DNA of 64,000 nucleotides, from contig JBAJFG010000495.1 of assembly GCA_037903475.1 (NCBI GenBank), forward strand, positions 1 to 64,000, given 5' to 3'. This document shows positions 27,790-39,130 of the stretch, in pieces. Position numbers and translations under genes: made by a program. The notes below the pieces were generated by a model. That model made no database searches. It was not told the origin of the DNA and saw only the letters and a program-made list of their open reading frames with translations. The DNA is from Ancylostoma caninum. Lineage: Eukaryota > Nematoda > Chromadorea > Rhabditida > Ancylostomatidae. Numbering within the stretch: the stretch's first letter is position 1; every line of letters starts with the position of its first letter.

Positions 27790-28290
27790 CTGAAATTGCA
27801 GAAATAATTATAAGCAGTGGAAGGGCAACTGAACAAATACCCTCAATGAACAGCCCCTAATCAGAATTAACCTGTTTTGTGCTTTAAAAAGTTTGAGAAG
27901 CTTTGCTCGATAAAAGAAAACCTAAATATACGGCCACATACATAGGAACAATGCTTCCTTATATGTACTTTCTCGTAATCAAGAGCTCGTGAGAAAGGGC
28001 TTCAAAAAAAAGCGATTTCACGCCTCAATTCACGTCCCTAATAACAATGCTAGAAATATGAGAGGAGCCTGAATATGTCCTTTCAAAAGTGATGATTTAA
28101 AGGACAACGACGGGTGGCGCCGGGGCGCGTCCTCACCGGGTTCCGACGTTCTTATTCCAACGGAAATTTTCTATCTTGTGAATAATTTGGAGATTTTACC
28201 CATAGTATTTGAGTTGGTCGGAAAACTTTATGCGCTGGCAATCGAACGGTAGAGTTATTAAGCGGCCAATTAATTCCAGCCATGATTATT
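27790..28290. other. Upstream region of trxr-1
   Basis: This stretch should hold the trxr-1 promoter and any missing 5' exon. The minus strand shows TTATTTCTGCAATTTCAG directly before exon 1 and a short ATG frame near 28199-28170 (MGKISKLFTR then stop), so ATG-G before a GTAAAA donor is a possible but weak first exon. A GC-rich patch (ggtggcgccggggcgcgtcc) lies at 28112-28131. Confidence 0.3.
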
Positions 28291-28908
28291 TGAAATCTTG
28301 GGTACTATTGTACTTCAGCGGCCCCACTATCGAGCCCAAACTCAAAGTCATGGATTCCTCTGAAAACTTGCATACGGGAGTAATCCGATGTGTTGATCAC
28401 GAATATCATATTCATTTCGCATGATAGTATCGATTTTATTGATTTTATCGATGTTTTCCCAAGTAAGGACCTCCTCTCGGATCTCTCTGAAGACTTGCCT
28501 GCTGGGGTTTCTGAAGGTGCTGGCTACAAATATGATGAAGATATCGCAAGAAAAGGTCGACTTGATGAGGAAAACTCCAGTAAAATCGGCGATTACATCG
28601 CCCTACAGATAAAAATCTGGAGAGAACCAACGAAATCGAGATTATGATGCAAAACGGTTATTATATTCGTGATCAGCAACTTCAAAAACCTCTGAATGCA
28701 CTTTTTCAGAGAGATTTGAGATACGAGTCGAAGTTGGAAAAAAAGTCGATAAAATCAATAAAATCGATACCATCACGCGAAATGAAAACGATATTCGTGA
28801 TCAGCACATCCAATTACCCCTGTATGCAAGTTTTCAGAAGAATCCATGGTTTTGAATTTGGGCTCGATAGTGGGGCCACTCAAGTACAGTAGTACCAAAT
28901 CTTGAAAG
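28291..28908. repeat. Foldback element of about 620 bp with array-like inner units
   Basis: Bases from 28291 rightwards (tttgaaatcttgggtactat, then agcggccccactatcgagcc) reappear as their complement ending at about 28908, with arms of roughly 200 bases or more. The inner arms contain tcgataaaatcaataaaatc words followed by a gcaaaacggtt...tattcgtgatcag block. That is the unit of the tandem array at 33.7-34.5 kb, so the foldback appears to be built from two inverted pieces of the same satellite family. Open frames here are by-products. Confidence 0.7.
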
Positions 28909-29185
28909 GGAAATTTGAGGACAGATGTGTAGTTTAAAAACATCCTATTTCAAAAAAAAAAATGAGAATAGAGGCATTCGTGCTCAGAATTGCAATTTCT
29001 ACACTAAATGACAAGCGGCCTAGCTCTGCTTCGTTATTGTCATAGGTTTTCGCGTTCTTCTTCCTCCTCTAACCTTTCTTCAGCTCCCACTCCTCATGAA
29101 ACGGACCATATCTATTCTTTTCAGGAATAATTCGCCATCGCTATCTAATGAAAGTCTTCAACCATAGACGACCGCGCCCCTTTTA

Positions 29186-29383
29186 CAGGAAGCTCCAAAT
29201 GTCCGCAGTCAAGAGGGCGTGGCCACGGCGCGGCTCCTTGATCAGACACAGGCGCTCTCTATGCTGCCTCTGGCTTCTCTGACTCTGCAGCCAACCGGTG
29301 GCAGCATGCCGAGCGCCTGTGTCTCTGTCTAAAGCCGCGTCGTGGCCACGTCCCTCTTGACTGCGGACGTTTGGAGCTTCCTG
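29186..29383. mobile_element. Family A palindromic MITE, copy 1 (198 bp, TA duplication)
   Basis: The ends caggaagctccaaatgtccg and its near-complement are flanked by TA (29184-29185, 29384-29385). A long inner palindrome (gtcaagaggg, gtggccacg, cacaggcgct) makes the element one hairpin with a loop near 29280. It is almost base-for-base identical to the copy at 34675-34872, with the same length, so both moved recently or are kept alike by conversion. Confidence 0.9.
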
Positions 29384-29389
29384 TATGTA

Positions 29390-31860
29390 CGTCTGGACGC
29401 GTGAGACCAATGCCGCTTTCAAGAGCGCGGCGCCCACATGGTTTCACGCTGTTTCGATAAATGAATTGGAACTAAAATAGATAGTTTTGTAGAAGTATTT
29501 TGAAATCTTGTTCCTGAAGATTATCAGTATCATCGAACAACAAAAGGAGAGGATCCAAACGCTTCTTACTTGCTCTACGGCCGAAAGAAGTTCGTAGAAG
29601 GTACAGGCGGTTCAGAACCGACTGGGTATGGGTGGACTCCCTCGTCGAAAGCGCAGAGCCGCTTTTGACAAGTCGCGCAAGTTCTGGGTTGTTGGTCCCA
29701 GTGGTTTTTAGGTACTTGGCATGTTAAAACGATCTCGGAAATGATGTGGAAGTACGTGGAAAGCATACGTTCGAGCGAGTGCGATACCGAGCCCGTGGTG
29801 GATGGCCCATATTTTGTGTTCTCTGGCGAATATGGAACTGGAAAGTGCAGCGAACTTGTTTCTATACAGAAAATGTGGCTTCTTTCAGTCTATTTCCATC
29901 CGCAACACTGGAAGGCAACTTCCCTCTATTTCAAAATCCCATTCTTTTCATGGTAGTTGTCGTAACAAAAAGAAATCTGTCTTGAACCACAGTTGTTTGA
30001 GACATTGCTCGGGACTATTGTACTCATTTCATGCATGAATACTGCAAAATAGTCCCAAAATAAGGTCCAGTACTTGGTAAGAAGGGCGTGACTCACAGGT
30101 GCACCGCGCGGTCGTCAATGGGTTAAGAGATATACAAGAAACTGGAGCAGCCGAGGCTCGCGCGCACGCATCCCACTTATTGTTTGGACAAGTTAGAACA
30201 AGAAGCACGAGGACCAGAGAAGAATGAGAACGTTCACAGGTATCAGCAGCATGGTGGGAGACGCAGACACGCGGAGTACCCAGACGCAGATCACGTGGCG
30301 CGGCGAGCGGGTCTGGAAACCCTGAAGCCTTCTATAAATACACCCATATTACGATAGGATCCAGACATAACACTACTATAACCATCTCAAACTAATATGG
30401 CAACTCCTATATTAGTTTGAAAAGAAAATTTGCGCTGTATCACTATGCGTTTTAAACTTAAGTTTATGCGCGGGATTTCACAAGCATCAATGTACCGAAT
30501 AAAATTAAAAATACATACGTATTATAGGTGTTACAAAAGTTTTCTTTTATGAGCCGTTGAATCACAATATGTGCGGACAAATCACGGGTTTCCTTTAATA
30601 TTAACACATTATTGAAATTTTGATGGAAATCATCGCAAAATTATACGTGCACGTGAATTTCACACATTCCCATGCCATGTAAAAGCTGTGAGGAATTGGG
30701 ATCTTGGTGTATGATTTTCAGGCAAAGCAAGAAATAAAAGCTAAATAAGAACAGGTAGTGTTAAATAATTCAAATTTATTGCATGACAAAAAAAAAACGT
30801 CACGGGAAAGTCAGTGCAGGTGTAGGAAAAAAACTGCGCCAAATCATTTCAATGCAAATTTTGCTGCAAAATGAAAAACGTCTCTGCTTTGGCCATCAAT
30901 TGAAAGGAAGGAACAACGGCTAGGGTTGAAAATATTTTAATTTTAACTGATAAGTAGGGAAACGCGCAAGCCGAACGATAAGAATTCGCTCGAGAGCGAC
31001 CAGTCCTCACTGTGTTATCATCCAAGGAGCAGACGAACGTCAAAAAGAAGGGAGAAATTGCGGCCCGGGTGGCACCTCCACAAACAGCGCACGAAACCCG
31101 ATTATGCGAATAGTACCGCCCATTAGATCAATACTCCGGGAATCCATCGATTGTTGTTGGTCGCCACCCTCCACTACTATAAACATCGCCTCGAGATTTT
31201 ATTGCCAGCATGGAGCCGTGTCACACAATTCGCGGCGTAAACAGACCCCTCACATACGCTTTCCTCTCCACTCCATTCCAAAGATGATTTTCTTCCTTTT
31301 TGAGGATATGAACCACGGTCGAGTTGCTTTGGTGTCAAAAAAGATTAGTCAGACGCATTTCTATCAAAAACGTCTCCCACGTTAATTTTCGTTTCTGAGG
31401 TGAAATGTCCTACATATAAAGCATGTCCAGAATATCACAACTATGAAAGGAACACAAGAAATTAATACATACCTGTGCGGACAGATGTATGAAGCGCGCT
31501 GTTCAGTGTGAACCGCGTGCTCAACGACGCGCCTGCCGACAAAGCGCAAAGCGGAGAGAGCGCGCGGTTGCAACACCTCGGTAGGTGGGTGATGATTTTT
31601 AGCGCTTCCTTCATAGCTGTGATATTCTGACAAACCATTACAAGCAACACCTCACATCAGAGGCGAGCATTCCCATGGGGTCTACCTAAAAATGCCAAAA
31701 ATACACAACAGTCATGAGAATTTTTTTCAAATTTGACCATCAAAAGACGGCGACAGAGCGCGTCTTACCCAATGCTTTGTGTTGGAAAAGTTTCCAGAAT
31801 CTTCTCAAGTTATTGATTGAGCAATGTTACGGGGTAGTTGCACGTCGAGGGAGAAATAAC
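29390..31860. other. About 2.5 kb without recognised genes
   Basis: Short protein-like frames occur near 29575-29766 (minus) and 29741-29956 (plus), without known motifs. A GC-rich piece at 30120-30315 (ctcgcgcgcacgcatcc ... acgcagatcacgtggcgcgg) looks like degraded MITE material. Nothing else is recognised. Confidence 0.35.
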
Positions 31861-31869
31861 AGCAGTATC

Positions 31870-32290
31870 GCATATCACCTTCGCTTTCAGGATTTCTACA
31901 TAGTTGGAATCGTCAGGAGGCACTGATCACAATGATAGACATCATTCCTTCCAAAAATGCCAAAGTCCCTTTTCGGAGCCATCTATTTTTTGAGTCATCT
32001 GAGAGGAAAGCTAGGGGGAAATTTCATGAGGAACTGAACTTCTGTCACATAACTTCTATGCCGGCCTCCCAACATGTTGAACACATTCGAACTCACCACT
32101 CAATGTCACCACGGCGCTGACACACAGTTATCGATTGATGGTAGCAAACATGTCGAACGTGCTGAAGAAATGCTTGGCGTGCACAGAGGCGTACCTATGT
32201 GGCAGAAGTCCAACATCACAGTCAAGCCACGCCCTAGTTCCCAAAGATTAAAGGCCTTAAAAACGGGGTTTTCAGCAGATTTATATGGGT
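31870..32290. repeat. Dispersed repeat block shared with 39.5 and 44 kb
   Basis: The first part (about 31880-32040: gatcacaatgatagacatc, tttttgagtcatctgag) resembles 43960-44060. The second part (32110-32275: gatggtagcaaacatgtcga, gtggcagaagtccaacatca) matches 39650-39770 in the same orientation. These are pieces of dispersed repeats; no ends were defined. Confidence 0.5.
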
Positions 32291-32297
32291 TCATGTA

Positions 32298-32566
32298 CAG
32301 TGGACGGCAATGGCGGTGGCCCATCTGCGGCCTCGAGAAGGACGCAGCGCAACCGCGCCGCCCGCGTCGTAAACAATGTTTTCTGCTGCTGTTATGCTAT
32401 ATTTAGAGCTTCTCTGCCCGATTTTAAGCATTTCTGACCAAATCGGGAAGAAAGCGACTAGAAATAGCATCCCAGTAGCAGACGACACCGGTCCCGGCGC
32501 GCGCGGCGCGGTTGCGCTGCGTCCTTCTCGAGGCCGCAGATGGGCCACCGCCATTGCCGTCCACTG
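32298..32566. mobile_element. Family D palindromic MITE, copy 2 (TA duplication)
   Basis: The terminal inverted repeats cagtggacggcaatggcggt and its complement are flanked by TA (32296-32297 and 32567-32568). Inner arms are gcggcctcgagaaggacgca and complement, then gcgcggttgcgc; the centre is gatcaaatcggg-like. The length is 269 bp with no coding capacity. TIR and TA duplication fit a Tc1/mariner-type element. Confidence 0.88.
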
Positions 32567-33449
32567 TATATCACTGTGACAAGTGTCTCTTGACGACCCC
32601 AAATGCGGAAAAATCGAGAAAGCGAAGGTGGGTTGGAACACTGTACTTAAGGGCAAAATCTATTCTAATTTTTGATCCAGAGTAAGACATATTACGTGTA
32701 TGGGGTTGAAAGAACAACAAGAAAGCTTCATCGATTGGAAGCGTTGGTTCATGAACGAGAATTGAGCGACTATCAACGAAATGTGATCATTTTCACGTAC
32801 ATAAGCGTTCAAGCAGAACCATCCACTCAGTTTTTGCTCTCAACCGTGCAGCCGCTAATCCGCTCTCTCCCGCGCTTGCATCAACACACAATCATATTTG
32901 AAATATTGGTAGGAATCCCTGCCTCTTATTGTCTGTGCGGGTCTCTGGATGCAATACTTCAAGACATTGCTATGATAAATTCCAAGAAATGTTCAGTGTT
33001 TGCGGGATGTTTCTTCTTGAAATGTGAATGCTGGTATGCAAACAGTTTTAATGAGACTGAACAGAGAAGAATGATAGAAAGGGAGAGGGTAACTGCAGAA
33101 TTCAACAATTGTGCGCTGAGGCAGGAAAAGACCAATCGTTCAGAGGCGCAGCGTGACAACAGTATGACGTCAGACCCCATTAGCCTCATTGTTGGCTACG
33201 GCAAAAACGAAATGTGTGGGAAACAGATGGTGTCCGCCCTATTCATTCGCTAAATTTGTAAGGAACAGGGACAGTGAGCTCGATGATAAAGGCATGAATG
33301 ACATTTTCGTGTCTGGGTGCTGACAATTCGTGCTTAAGACTCTTCGCAATTGAAGTAGTAGAGAGACTATAACCTAGCTGATAACACCTTCAATCGCAAC
33401 TTCCTGGTTCTTCCCGTCAGATTCTGAAGAAGAAAGGTTTAATAAAGTA

Positions 33450-34620
33450 CTAGACAGCATACCCGGCTTCGCCCGGGATTTTTACCAGCCCCGGCTTTTC
33501 ACAAGGACGCGGGTTGTTAGTGGTACTAAGAGATTCATTGGAAGTGCTCAACATTTCGGTGATCACCATCTTAAACAATCTTGGAAACCGTTTACCCTCT
33601 GCATGAAAACTAAAAAGTCGATAATGCCAATTTATAGACAACTACATAGCTGCCGTACCCGACTCCGCTCGGGTGTTTCACTACCTTGGCTACATCATAC
33701 TGCTGAGGTCAATTACTATCATCGATAAATTCATTAAAATCTCCACAATTTTGGTGATCAGCATGTTAGCGAAGCCCAGGTGACCCCTTCCCATCCACTT
33801 GTGGGCGAAAAGTTAGCAAAGCTATTTCAGTGACGTTGAATCGACGTATTCGTACAAGGTGGTTGTCATATTCATACTCAGCGTATCGAGGAACTCCAGG
33901 AGAGATGTCTTCACCGCTCCATTGGGCGGAAAAGCCAAAAATCAATAAAATCGATAAATCGATATTTCATGCAAAATGGTTGTCATATTCGTAAAAACAT
34001 GTCTCTGTCCGTCCTCGAGCGAAAATGGAAAAAGTCGATAAAATCGATAAATCGATATTTCGTGCAAAATCGTTGGCATATTCGTATTCAGCGTATTGAG
34101 GAACCCCAGAGGACATGCCACAAACACGCAAACAAACTTCCAACTTTATATATACAGATTTCGTGCATGATGCTCCCACATTCGTTTTAAGCGTATTCGA
34201 GAGCCCTAGTAGACATATCCCCGCCCGTCCTCGAGAGGAAGTAGAAAAATCAATAAATCAATAAGCCAACAATATCGTGCAAAATGGTCGTCATATTTAT
34301 GTTCAGCGTATTGGAAAACCCCAGCAGAGATGTATTTACCCGTCTCCGAACAAAAGTAGAAAAATCGATAAAATCAATAAGTCAACAGAGTAGATATTTG
34401 TTCAGCGCATTGAGGAACACCAGTGCACTTGTTCCAACTGACCTCCGAGCGAAAGCAAAAAAAGTCAATAGAATCAATAAATCGATACTTTGATGCAAAA
34501 TGGTTGTCGTTCTCTGTTCAATAATCCCCAGCAAAAAGCAGCCCGTAACCTCTGCCGGCCCGGGGTAGACCTACATGCAAAATTTGCTTCAGATAGGTTA
34601 CTCCTCCGCGATTTCTATTT
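33450..34620. repeat. Degenerate tandem array of units of about 90-115 bp
   Basis: The words tcgataaaatcgataaatcg or close variants recur at about 33721, 33943, 34034, 34248, 34362 and 34462. Each is usually followed by a gcaaaatggttgtcatattc block and then cagcgtattgaggaacccca and a cgtcctcgag piece. The left side has two cccggcttcgcccggg-like hairpins (33460-33480, 33656-33672) and the right side a gccggcccggggt. Identity between units is moderate. It is a decayed minisatellite whose unit also occurs in the foldback at 28.3 kb. Confidence 0.75.
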
Positions 34621-34674
34621 ATTACGTAAATACATGCATATATACATAATTACAAACTTTCACTTTCATATATA

Positions 34675-34872
34675 CAGGAAGCTCCAAATGTCCGCAGTCA
34701 AGAGGGCGTGGCCACGGCGCGGCTCCTTGATCAGACACAGGCGCTCTCTATGCTGCCTCTGGCTTCTCTGACTCTGCAGCCAACCAGTGGCAGCATGCCG
34801 AGCGCCTGTGTCTCTGTCTAAAGCCGCGTCGTGGCCACGTCCCTCTTGACTGCGGACATTTGGAGCTTCCTG
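34675..34872. mobile_element. Family A palindromic MITE, copy 2 (198 bp, TA duplication)
   Basis: It has the same ends and length as 29186-29383, flanked by TA (34673-34674, 34873-34874). Only two differences were noticed by eye (ccggtgg to ccagtgg and gacgttt to gacattt). The minus-strand frame over it is identical to that of copy 1, as expected for copies of one element and not evidence of a protein. Confidence 0.9.
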
Positions 34873-35067
34873 TACATTTTCACAAATTGCCTCTCTATGC
34901 TTCAATGAAAGGGCATGCTTCAATACAAGGGCTTGTGCGCATATTACATGGTGCGAAAATAATATGGGTTCTCCAATGGTGAGCTCCATACGACTTTACT
35001 CGCCTGACCATCGACTGGGTTTATCGAAATAAGAACCATTAAAACTTGCAGTGCTGGTGAGTCACTC

Positions 35068-35340
35068 TTGCATCACAGAACACAGTCATCTGGTCTGCCG
35101 AGCCGCACCACACACGCGGTGCGGTCAGATCAGCAGGGCGCAGTGGTTATCGGACTTTGCCCGAATCGATGTTGTTCTTGTCCCCATCGTTTTTCTTGAG
35201 GCCTTTGTTTTCATTCCGAAAGACGTGAGCAGAACATCAATGTAGGCAACGCTCGACAACCACAGCGCCTGGCTGGTCAGACGCGTCGCATGGGTGGTGC
35301 GGCGCGGCGAACCAGACGGGTGGTATTCTGTGTTGCAGGG
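35068..35340. mobile_element. Palindromic MITE-like element
   Basis: The left side (gcatcacagaacacagtcat, then gccgagccgcaccac) pairs with the right side (gtggtgcggcgcggcgaacc, then tattctgtgttgcag). The centre is about 150 bases and AT-richer. No other copy was seen in the window and the target duplication is unclear. A family G copy follows within 30 bases. Confidence 0.55.
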
Positions 35341-35366
35341 ATGATTAGACGGTACCGTGAATGGTC

Positions 35367-35603
35367 TATTAGCTCAGGGAATGCCCCAGAATGGACTTTG
35401 TCCGTAGTTGCAACCACAGTGGTATCAGCCGACCAATGGGGCGGTTCCATTGGAGAGAGTATATAGCGGTACATCAAAATGAAAAAAAAAAATCACACCA
35501 CATGCATATCGAAATTTACAGAGAAAGCCCATCGGCCGGCCGAAACCGTTGGAGCCGCAATTGCAGACAAAGTCCACCTTGGTGCACTTATTGAGCTACA
35601 CCC
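35367..35603. mobile_element. Family G MITE, copy 2
   Basis: It starts ggtctattagctcagggaat and ends with ttgagctac-type complementary sequence. The inner blocks acatcaaaatgaaa, tcacaccacatgcatat and attgcagacaaagtc are shared with the copies at 716, 39131 and 60219. Confidence 0.6.
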
Positions 35604-35734
35604 TTCTGACGACACGTGAGCATGTATATTCTATTTCCTCAGCAATCTGAGTCTTTGGTTTCAACGAACTTTTGGGAGTCTTCTTCAAAATCAAGAACAG
35701 GGAGCATCAATGGAGCTGGTGAATTTGCGGGCTT

Positions 35735-35930
35735 GAGAGTGTAGAGCAACGCGACCGCGTCGCTCACATGAATCGATATCTTCCATTACTGTAATGGCGT
35801 AATATCATCAAATATGTTGAAAAGCTACGATTAGTCACAACATAAGATAGTGATTCCAGCGCGCGGCGCGGTCGCGTTGCTATATACGCTCCGGTCCGCA
35901 AATCGTCGGCTCGATTGACGCCCACTGTAG
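35735..35930. mobile_element. Diverged relative of family D
   Basis: Two inverted GC blocks (gcaacgcgaccgcgtcgc and gcgcggcgcggtcgcgttgc) surround an AT-rich centre, and the right border reads gacgcccactgtag, close to the family D end gacgtccactgtag. The left border is unclear. Confidence 0.45.
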
Positions 35931-36293
35931 CTTAATATAAAATTTCAGGATCGGCTTCGCGTTCAACGGTCAACTATAGTAAAATGTGCTGCGAAACGGC
36001 ATACAACACCGAGCATCGAAGATAATTATAGCATTGCTCCAAAAATGAGACAATCAAAAACCACTATATTTCTCCACAAACCTACTGTTTCCTTGGCAGA
36101 TTTGAAGAAAAAAATTGAGAGCTTTACAGAACGTTTTAAAAAACCCCACCGCCAAACATCATATCTCACTTTAGCCACTGTACATAGACGTGAACAGCCA
36201 GCGTCGATAGCCGTTTCTTAATTTGAATATGAAGCCGGAGAGGCTTACATGGATGTACGTAATTGCCTATCCATAAACAACCATCTTTTCAGC

Positions 36294-36509
36294 TTATGGA
36301 CACCAATCTTTAGCCTCAAGGTAGCTGACAACGCAGTTGAAAATAATGAAATCAGGCGTGAAGAAGACATGGCTGCAGGAGACCAATTTTTTGGCTATAA
36401 TTAAATTATGCAGTAGTCGAAAACACTGATGGCAGTAATCCTTGTTGTGGTGCGCGTTGAGGCAGCCATCAGTGGGGAACACAGAATTACACCCATTTAC
36501 CATGCACAT
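36294..36509 (-). other. Open frame with a C2HC-type zinc-finger pattern
   Basis: The frame begins with ATG at 36509 and contains one sequence fitting the classical finger spacing: C-x4-C-x3-F-x5-L-x2-H, then a second His or Cys (CMVNGC, NSVF, CLNAHH, KDYC). Only one finger is present, the rest of the frame (to a stop at 36294) is hydrophobic and unremarkable, and no splice sites were chosen. It may be an orphan exon, a transposase fragment or chance. Confidence 0.25.
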
Positions 36510-36757
36510 ACTTATGTGCTACACATTTGACAACCTCGCAGGGAACCAAAGACAATGACCATCAAAAAACTTCCGATCAGATGTCACTATTGCTTTTCGT
36601 TACATAATTTTTAGTTTTATGTTAACGAGGGTTGAGCGGGGTTAGAACTCCCGGAACTTGCGATATTTCAGTGTATTTTCTGTTATTTTTGTAGAATAAA
36701 AAAAAAGAACGTGAAGAAGCGGAATTGCTGATTGTGATGTCTCGCTGTACATATGTA

Positions 36758-37030
36758 CAGTGAACGTCAAAGGTGGTGGCCCATTCGCGGCCTCGAGAAG
36801 TGTGCAGCGCAACCGCGCCGCGTAAGTCGTAAACGATGACTTCTGCAGCTGTTATGCTATACATACTAAGCAGCTTTTAACCCGATTTTAAGGGTTTTTG
36901 ACCAAATCAAGAAGAAAGCGACTACAAATAGCATTCCGGCAGCAGATGACACCAATACTGGTGCGCACGGTGCGGTCGCGCTGCGTCTTTCTCGAGGCCG
37001 TGGATGGGCCACCGCCACTGACGTCCACTG
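36758..37030. mobile_element. Family D palindromic MITE, copy 3 (TA duplication)
   Basis: It is 273 bp with the ends cagtgaacgtcaaaggtggt and ccaccgccactgacgtccac-tg, flanked by TA (36756-36757, 37031-37032). It shares all inner blocks with 32298-32566 (cggcctcgagaag, gatcaaat-like centre, gcgcaaccgcgcc). The left TIR has more changes than the right. Confidence 0.85.
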
Positions 37031-37138
37031 TAGTATGTAGTATTTGATATCATATTACAAGTGTTAGTATGGCAATTTAGATTTTTCTTCATTGACAAGA
37101 TGAAATTTAAGAAATCATACAATAACTTGGTGTGGTCT

Positions 37139-37139
37139 A

Positions 37140-37203
<64 letters not shown>

Positions 37204-37205
37204 TA
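37139..37205. repeat. TA dinucleotide microsatellite
   Basis: About 30 uninterrupted TA repeats lie between ctaaga and tcttag, so the flanks extend the palindrome. The locus is likely to vary in length between individuals and to be unreliable in assembly. Confidence 0.95.
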
Positions 37206-37254
37206 GATCACAGATTATAAATTTTAATCTTCATCAGGGTCTTCGCATTCGTGT

Positions 37255-37561
37255 AGTAGCTTCTCTGTTCTGCTCCCCCCCCGCCCCATCACCCCCCCCC
37301 CCCCCCACCCTCTCATCACCCTCCAGGAAAATGTGTCGCCAATTTTCGAAATTATCCTATAAAATAGAAATCTTGCACAAGTTTTTTCTTAATTATATTT
37401 TATTTACTTTTCCCAATGATTTTTATTGTTTGTTAATCAATATTCAGTATCCGAATTAATATTTTTATTATTTTTATTCTGCGTCCGAGTCGCAAAAGCG
37501 GCGGAGACCTCATTCTTTTCTCACGCCCCTCCTTTCGCTCACATTCTGCAGCCGCCACTGG
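37255..37561. mobile_element. Family F hAT-like MITE, diverged copy
   Basis: The C-rich start (gctccccccccgccc) and the gtcgccaattttcgaaatta block match the left part of 53146-53421, and the right part (gcggcggagacctcattctt, then cagccgccactg) matches its right end. The 5' terminal cagtggcgg is not preserved. Confidence 0.65.
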
Positions 37562-37569
37562 TACATTCA

Positions 37570-38880
37570 TATTCCGCAGAGTGCATTTCGATGAATATTC
37601 CTTCAAATTTGCTCCATCAAAATAAACGTCAGACGTGGTAAAAATATCCAATGCATACACATGGTAAATTTTCAACAACTTATATACAAGTTCAGCAGGT
37701 GATGTAGGGTCACCATTCTGGAGACGCCAGTTCCAAAGAAACAGCAATAGCATCATTGTAAGCGGAAGGAAATGACGTTTTAAAAAGAAGAAGTGAGCGA
37801 TGATTCCATACTGGAATGTCACACCATTCTTATTACGTATATGATGGATTAGCCGCAAGACAAACACATCTGCTACCACGTCACACCCAGGGATTCTTGT
37901 GCACTAGGGTAGCGTAATTTTTTCAATACCACCATCGAAATTCTATATTTGTATTATATAATGTGTAATACCATGATTCTATTTGTTAGTATTTCCCCAC
38001 CATCTAAAAGGCGTGGAACAAGCAAACGATGAAGAAAAGGAGTTTTGAAAATGCAAGAATTATACCACTGTATTTTATTTCTACAAGCAAGTAACGCGAT
38101 CCTCGGAAGACGAAGAAAAAACCCGAATTGAAGTTCATGAATACATCATGGCCAGCGAAATGTGTGGTCTGATGAATGTTTGGTCTCGTTGGATTTTTTC
38201 GAAGGAGAACCTTCGAATGCACTTTAAAGACGATTTTCTAGCGCAGTGGCACGTTCACACTACCAGGGAATCGACCTTTAAAACAATGCAGTATTTTGAA
38301 ATTGAAAAATATGAGTTAATTGTGTACAATTATTTAACTCTTTTCACACATAAGCGTTTGCCATAAGTGGTTGGTGCTGTCACTCACATACCTAGCCCAA
38401 AATACAGAAGAATTAGGTACCTGTCTAAGATTTGCACCGGGAAGAGGGCGACTGGGGGCATCGGGTAATGCGCCCGTTCCTTTTCGTGTGGAGGAATATT
38501 TGGCATACCATAACACTGGATGAGATTTTTCCACACCGACTGTGCTTACCGTTACCTAACCAAAAGCGATTGAACGTGATCGGATCCACCCTTTACTTGA
38601 CCCTCATCAACTTGCCCAGCTGCTACTCATGGGTAATCTCATACCCCTGAGCCTGGTTGCATCATTGAGATAACCCAGGGTGAACTTGCTGGCGCCCTTG
38701 TTAACGATGGGCAAATCTGTGTGGTATTAACACGTTACCTTGGGTAATCGCAATGATATATGCGGCCTCTGAATATGAAGGATATGATATGTGGGATAAA
38801 TATGAGGGATATGAATACAATTTTCCACCTAATGGGTAGAAGTCTTTACCCTGAGATAATCAAAATCACCCAGGCCAAGG
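37570..38880. other. About 1.3 kb with no recognised gene
   Basis: Open frames occur on both strands (minus 37433-37879, plus 38148-38366) without motifs. From 38630 to 38880 several acccaggg/ccctgag and gggtaa words repeat in both orientations, suggesting a degraded palindromic element. Nothing is firmly assigned. Confidence 0.3.
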
Positions 38881-38889
38881 AGGTACGGT

Positions 38890-39105
38890 CATAATCACCG
38901 CGCCGACGACGATGTTGTCTGCAAAATCGCCGCTAACCTCGACGTACCAGGCAAGCGACCAGAAGGACGACTGAAGTAACGTTGTCTTAACGCGCTCCAC
39001 GCTGACTTGAAACTAGCTGGCATTCATCCGGATCAGGCGCACGATAGGGCCAAATGGTGCGACCAGGAAAGTGGACACTGCCACCAAACCGGACAAACAC
39101 TAAAG
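38890..39105 (+). pseudogene. LINE retrotransposon, C-terminal remnant
   Basis: The plus-strand frame reads ADDDVVCKIAANLDVPGKRP, one stop codon, then LNALHADLKLAGIHPDQAHD and RAKW. This pattern (VCKI..LDVPGKRPKGRPK.RWLDTLHADLK..G.HPDQAHDR.KW) is the conserved end of non-LTR reverse-transcriptase polyproteins common in strongylid nematodes. Only about 65 codons remain. The internal stop and loss of all upstream domains make it a fossil. The assignment rests on memory of the family. Confidence 0.7.
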
Positions 39106-39130
39106 AACAAGATATACATATTTCGGTAGC

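Noticed and set aside
32672..33253. The longest open frame in the window (193 codons, plus strand)
   Set aside because: It opens with TTG, the first ATG is about 100 codons in, no motif is recognisable and the reverse strand is also open. Long frames of this size occur by chance in 64 kb; RNA-seq would be needed to keep it.
33943..34520. A CRISPR-like reading of the tcgataaaatc array
   Set aside because: Unit spacing is irregular, the whole unit including the presumed spacer is related between copies, and repeats are degenerate. It is a decayed tandem satellite.
29183..34989. Identical protein-like frames at 29183-29437 and 34666-34989 on the minus strand
   Set aside because: The shared translation is that of the two near-identical family A MITEs. 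A palindromic GC-rich element is open in many frames; this is not a gene family.
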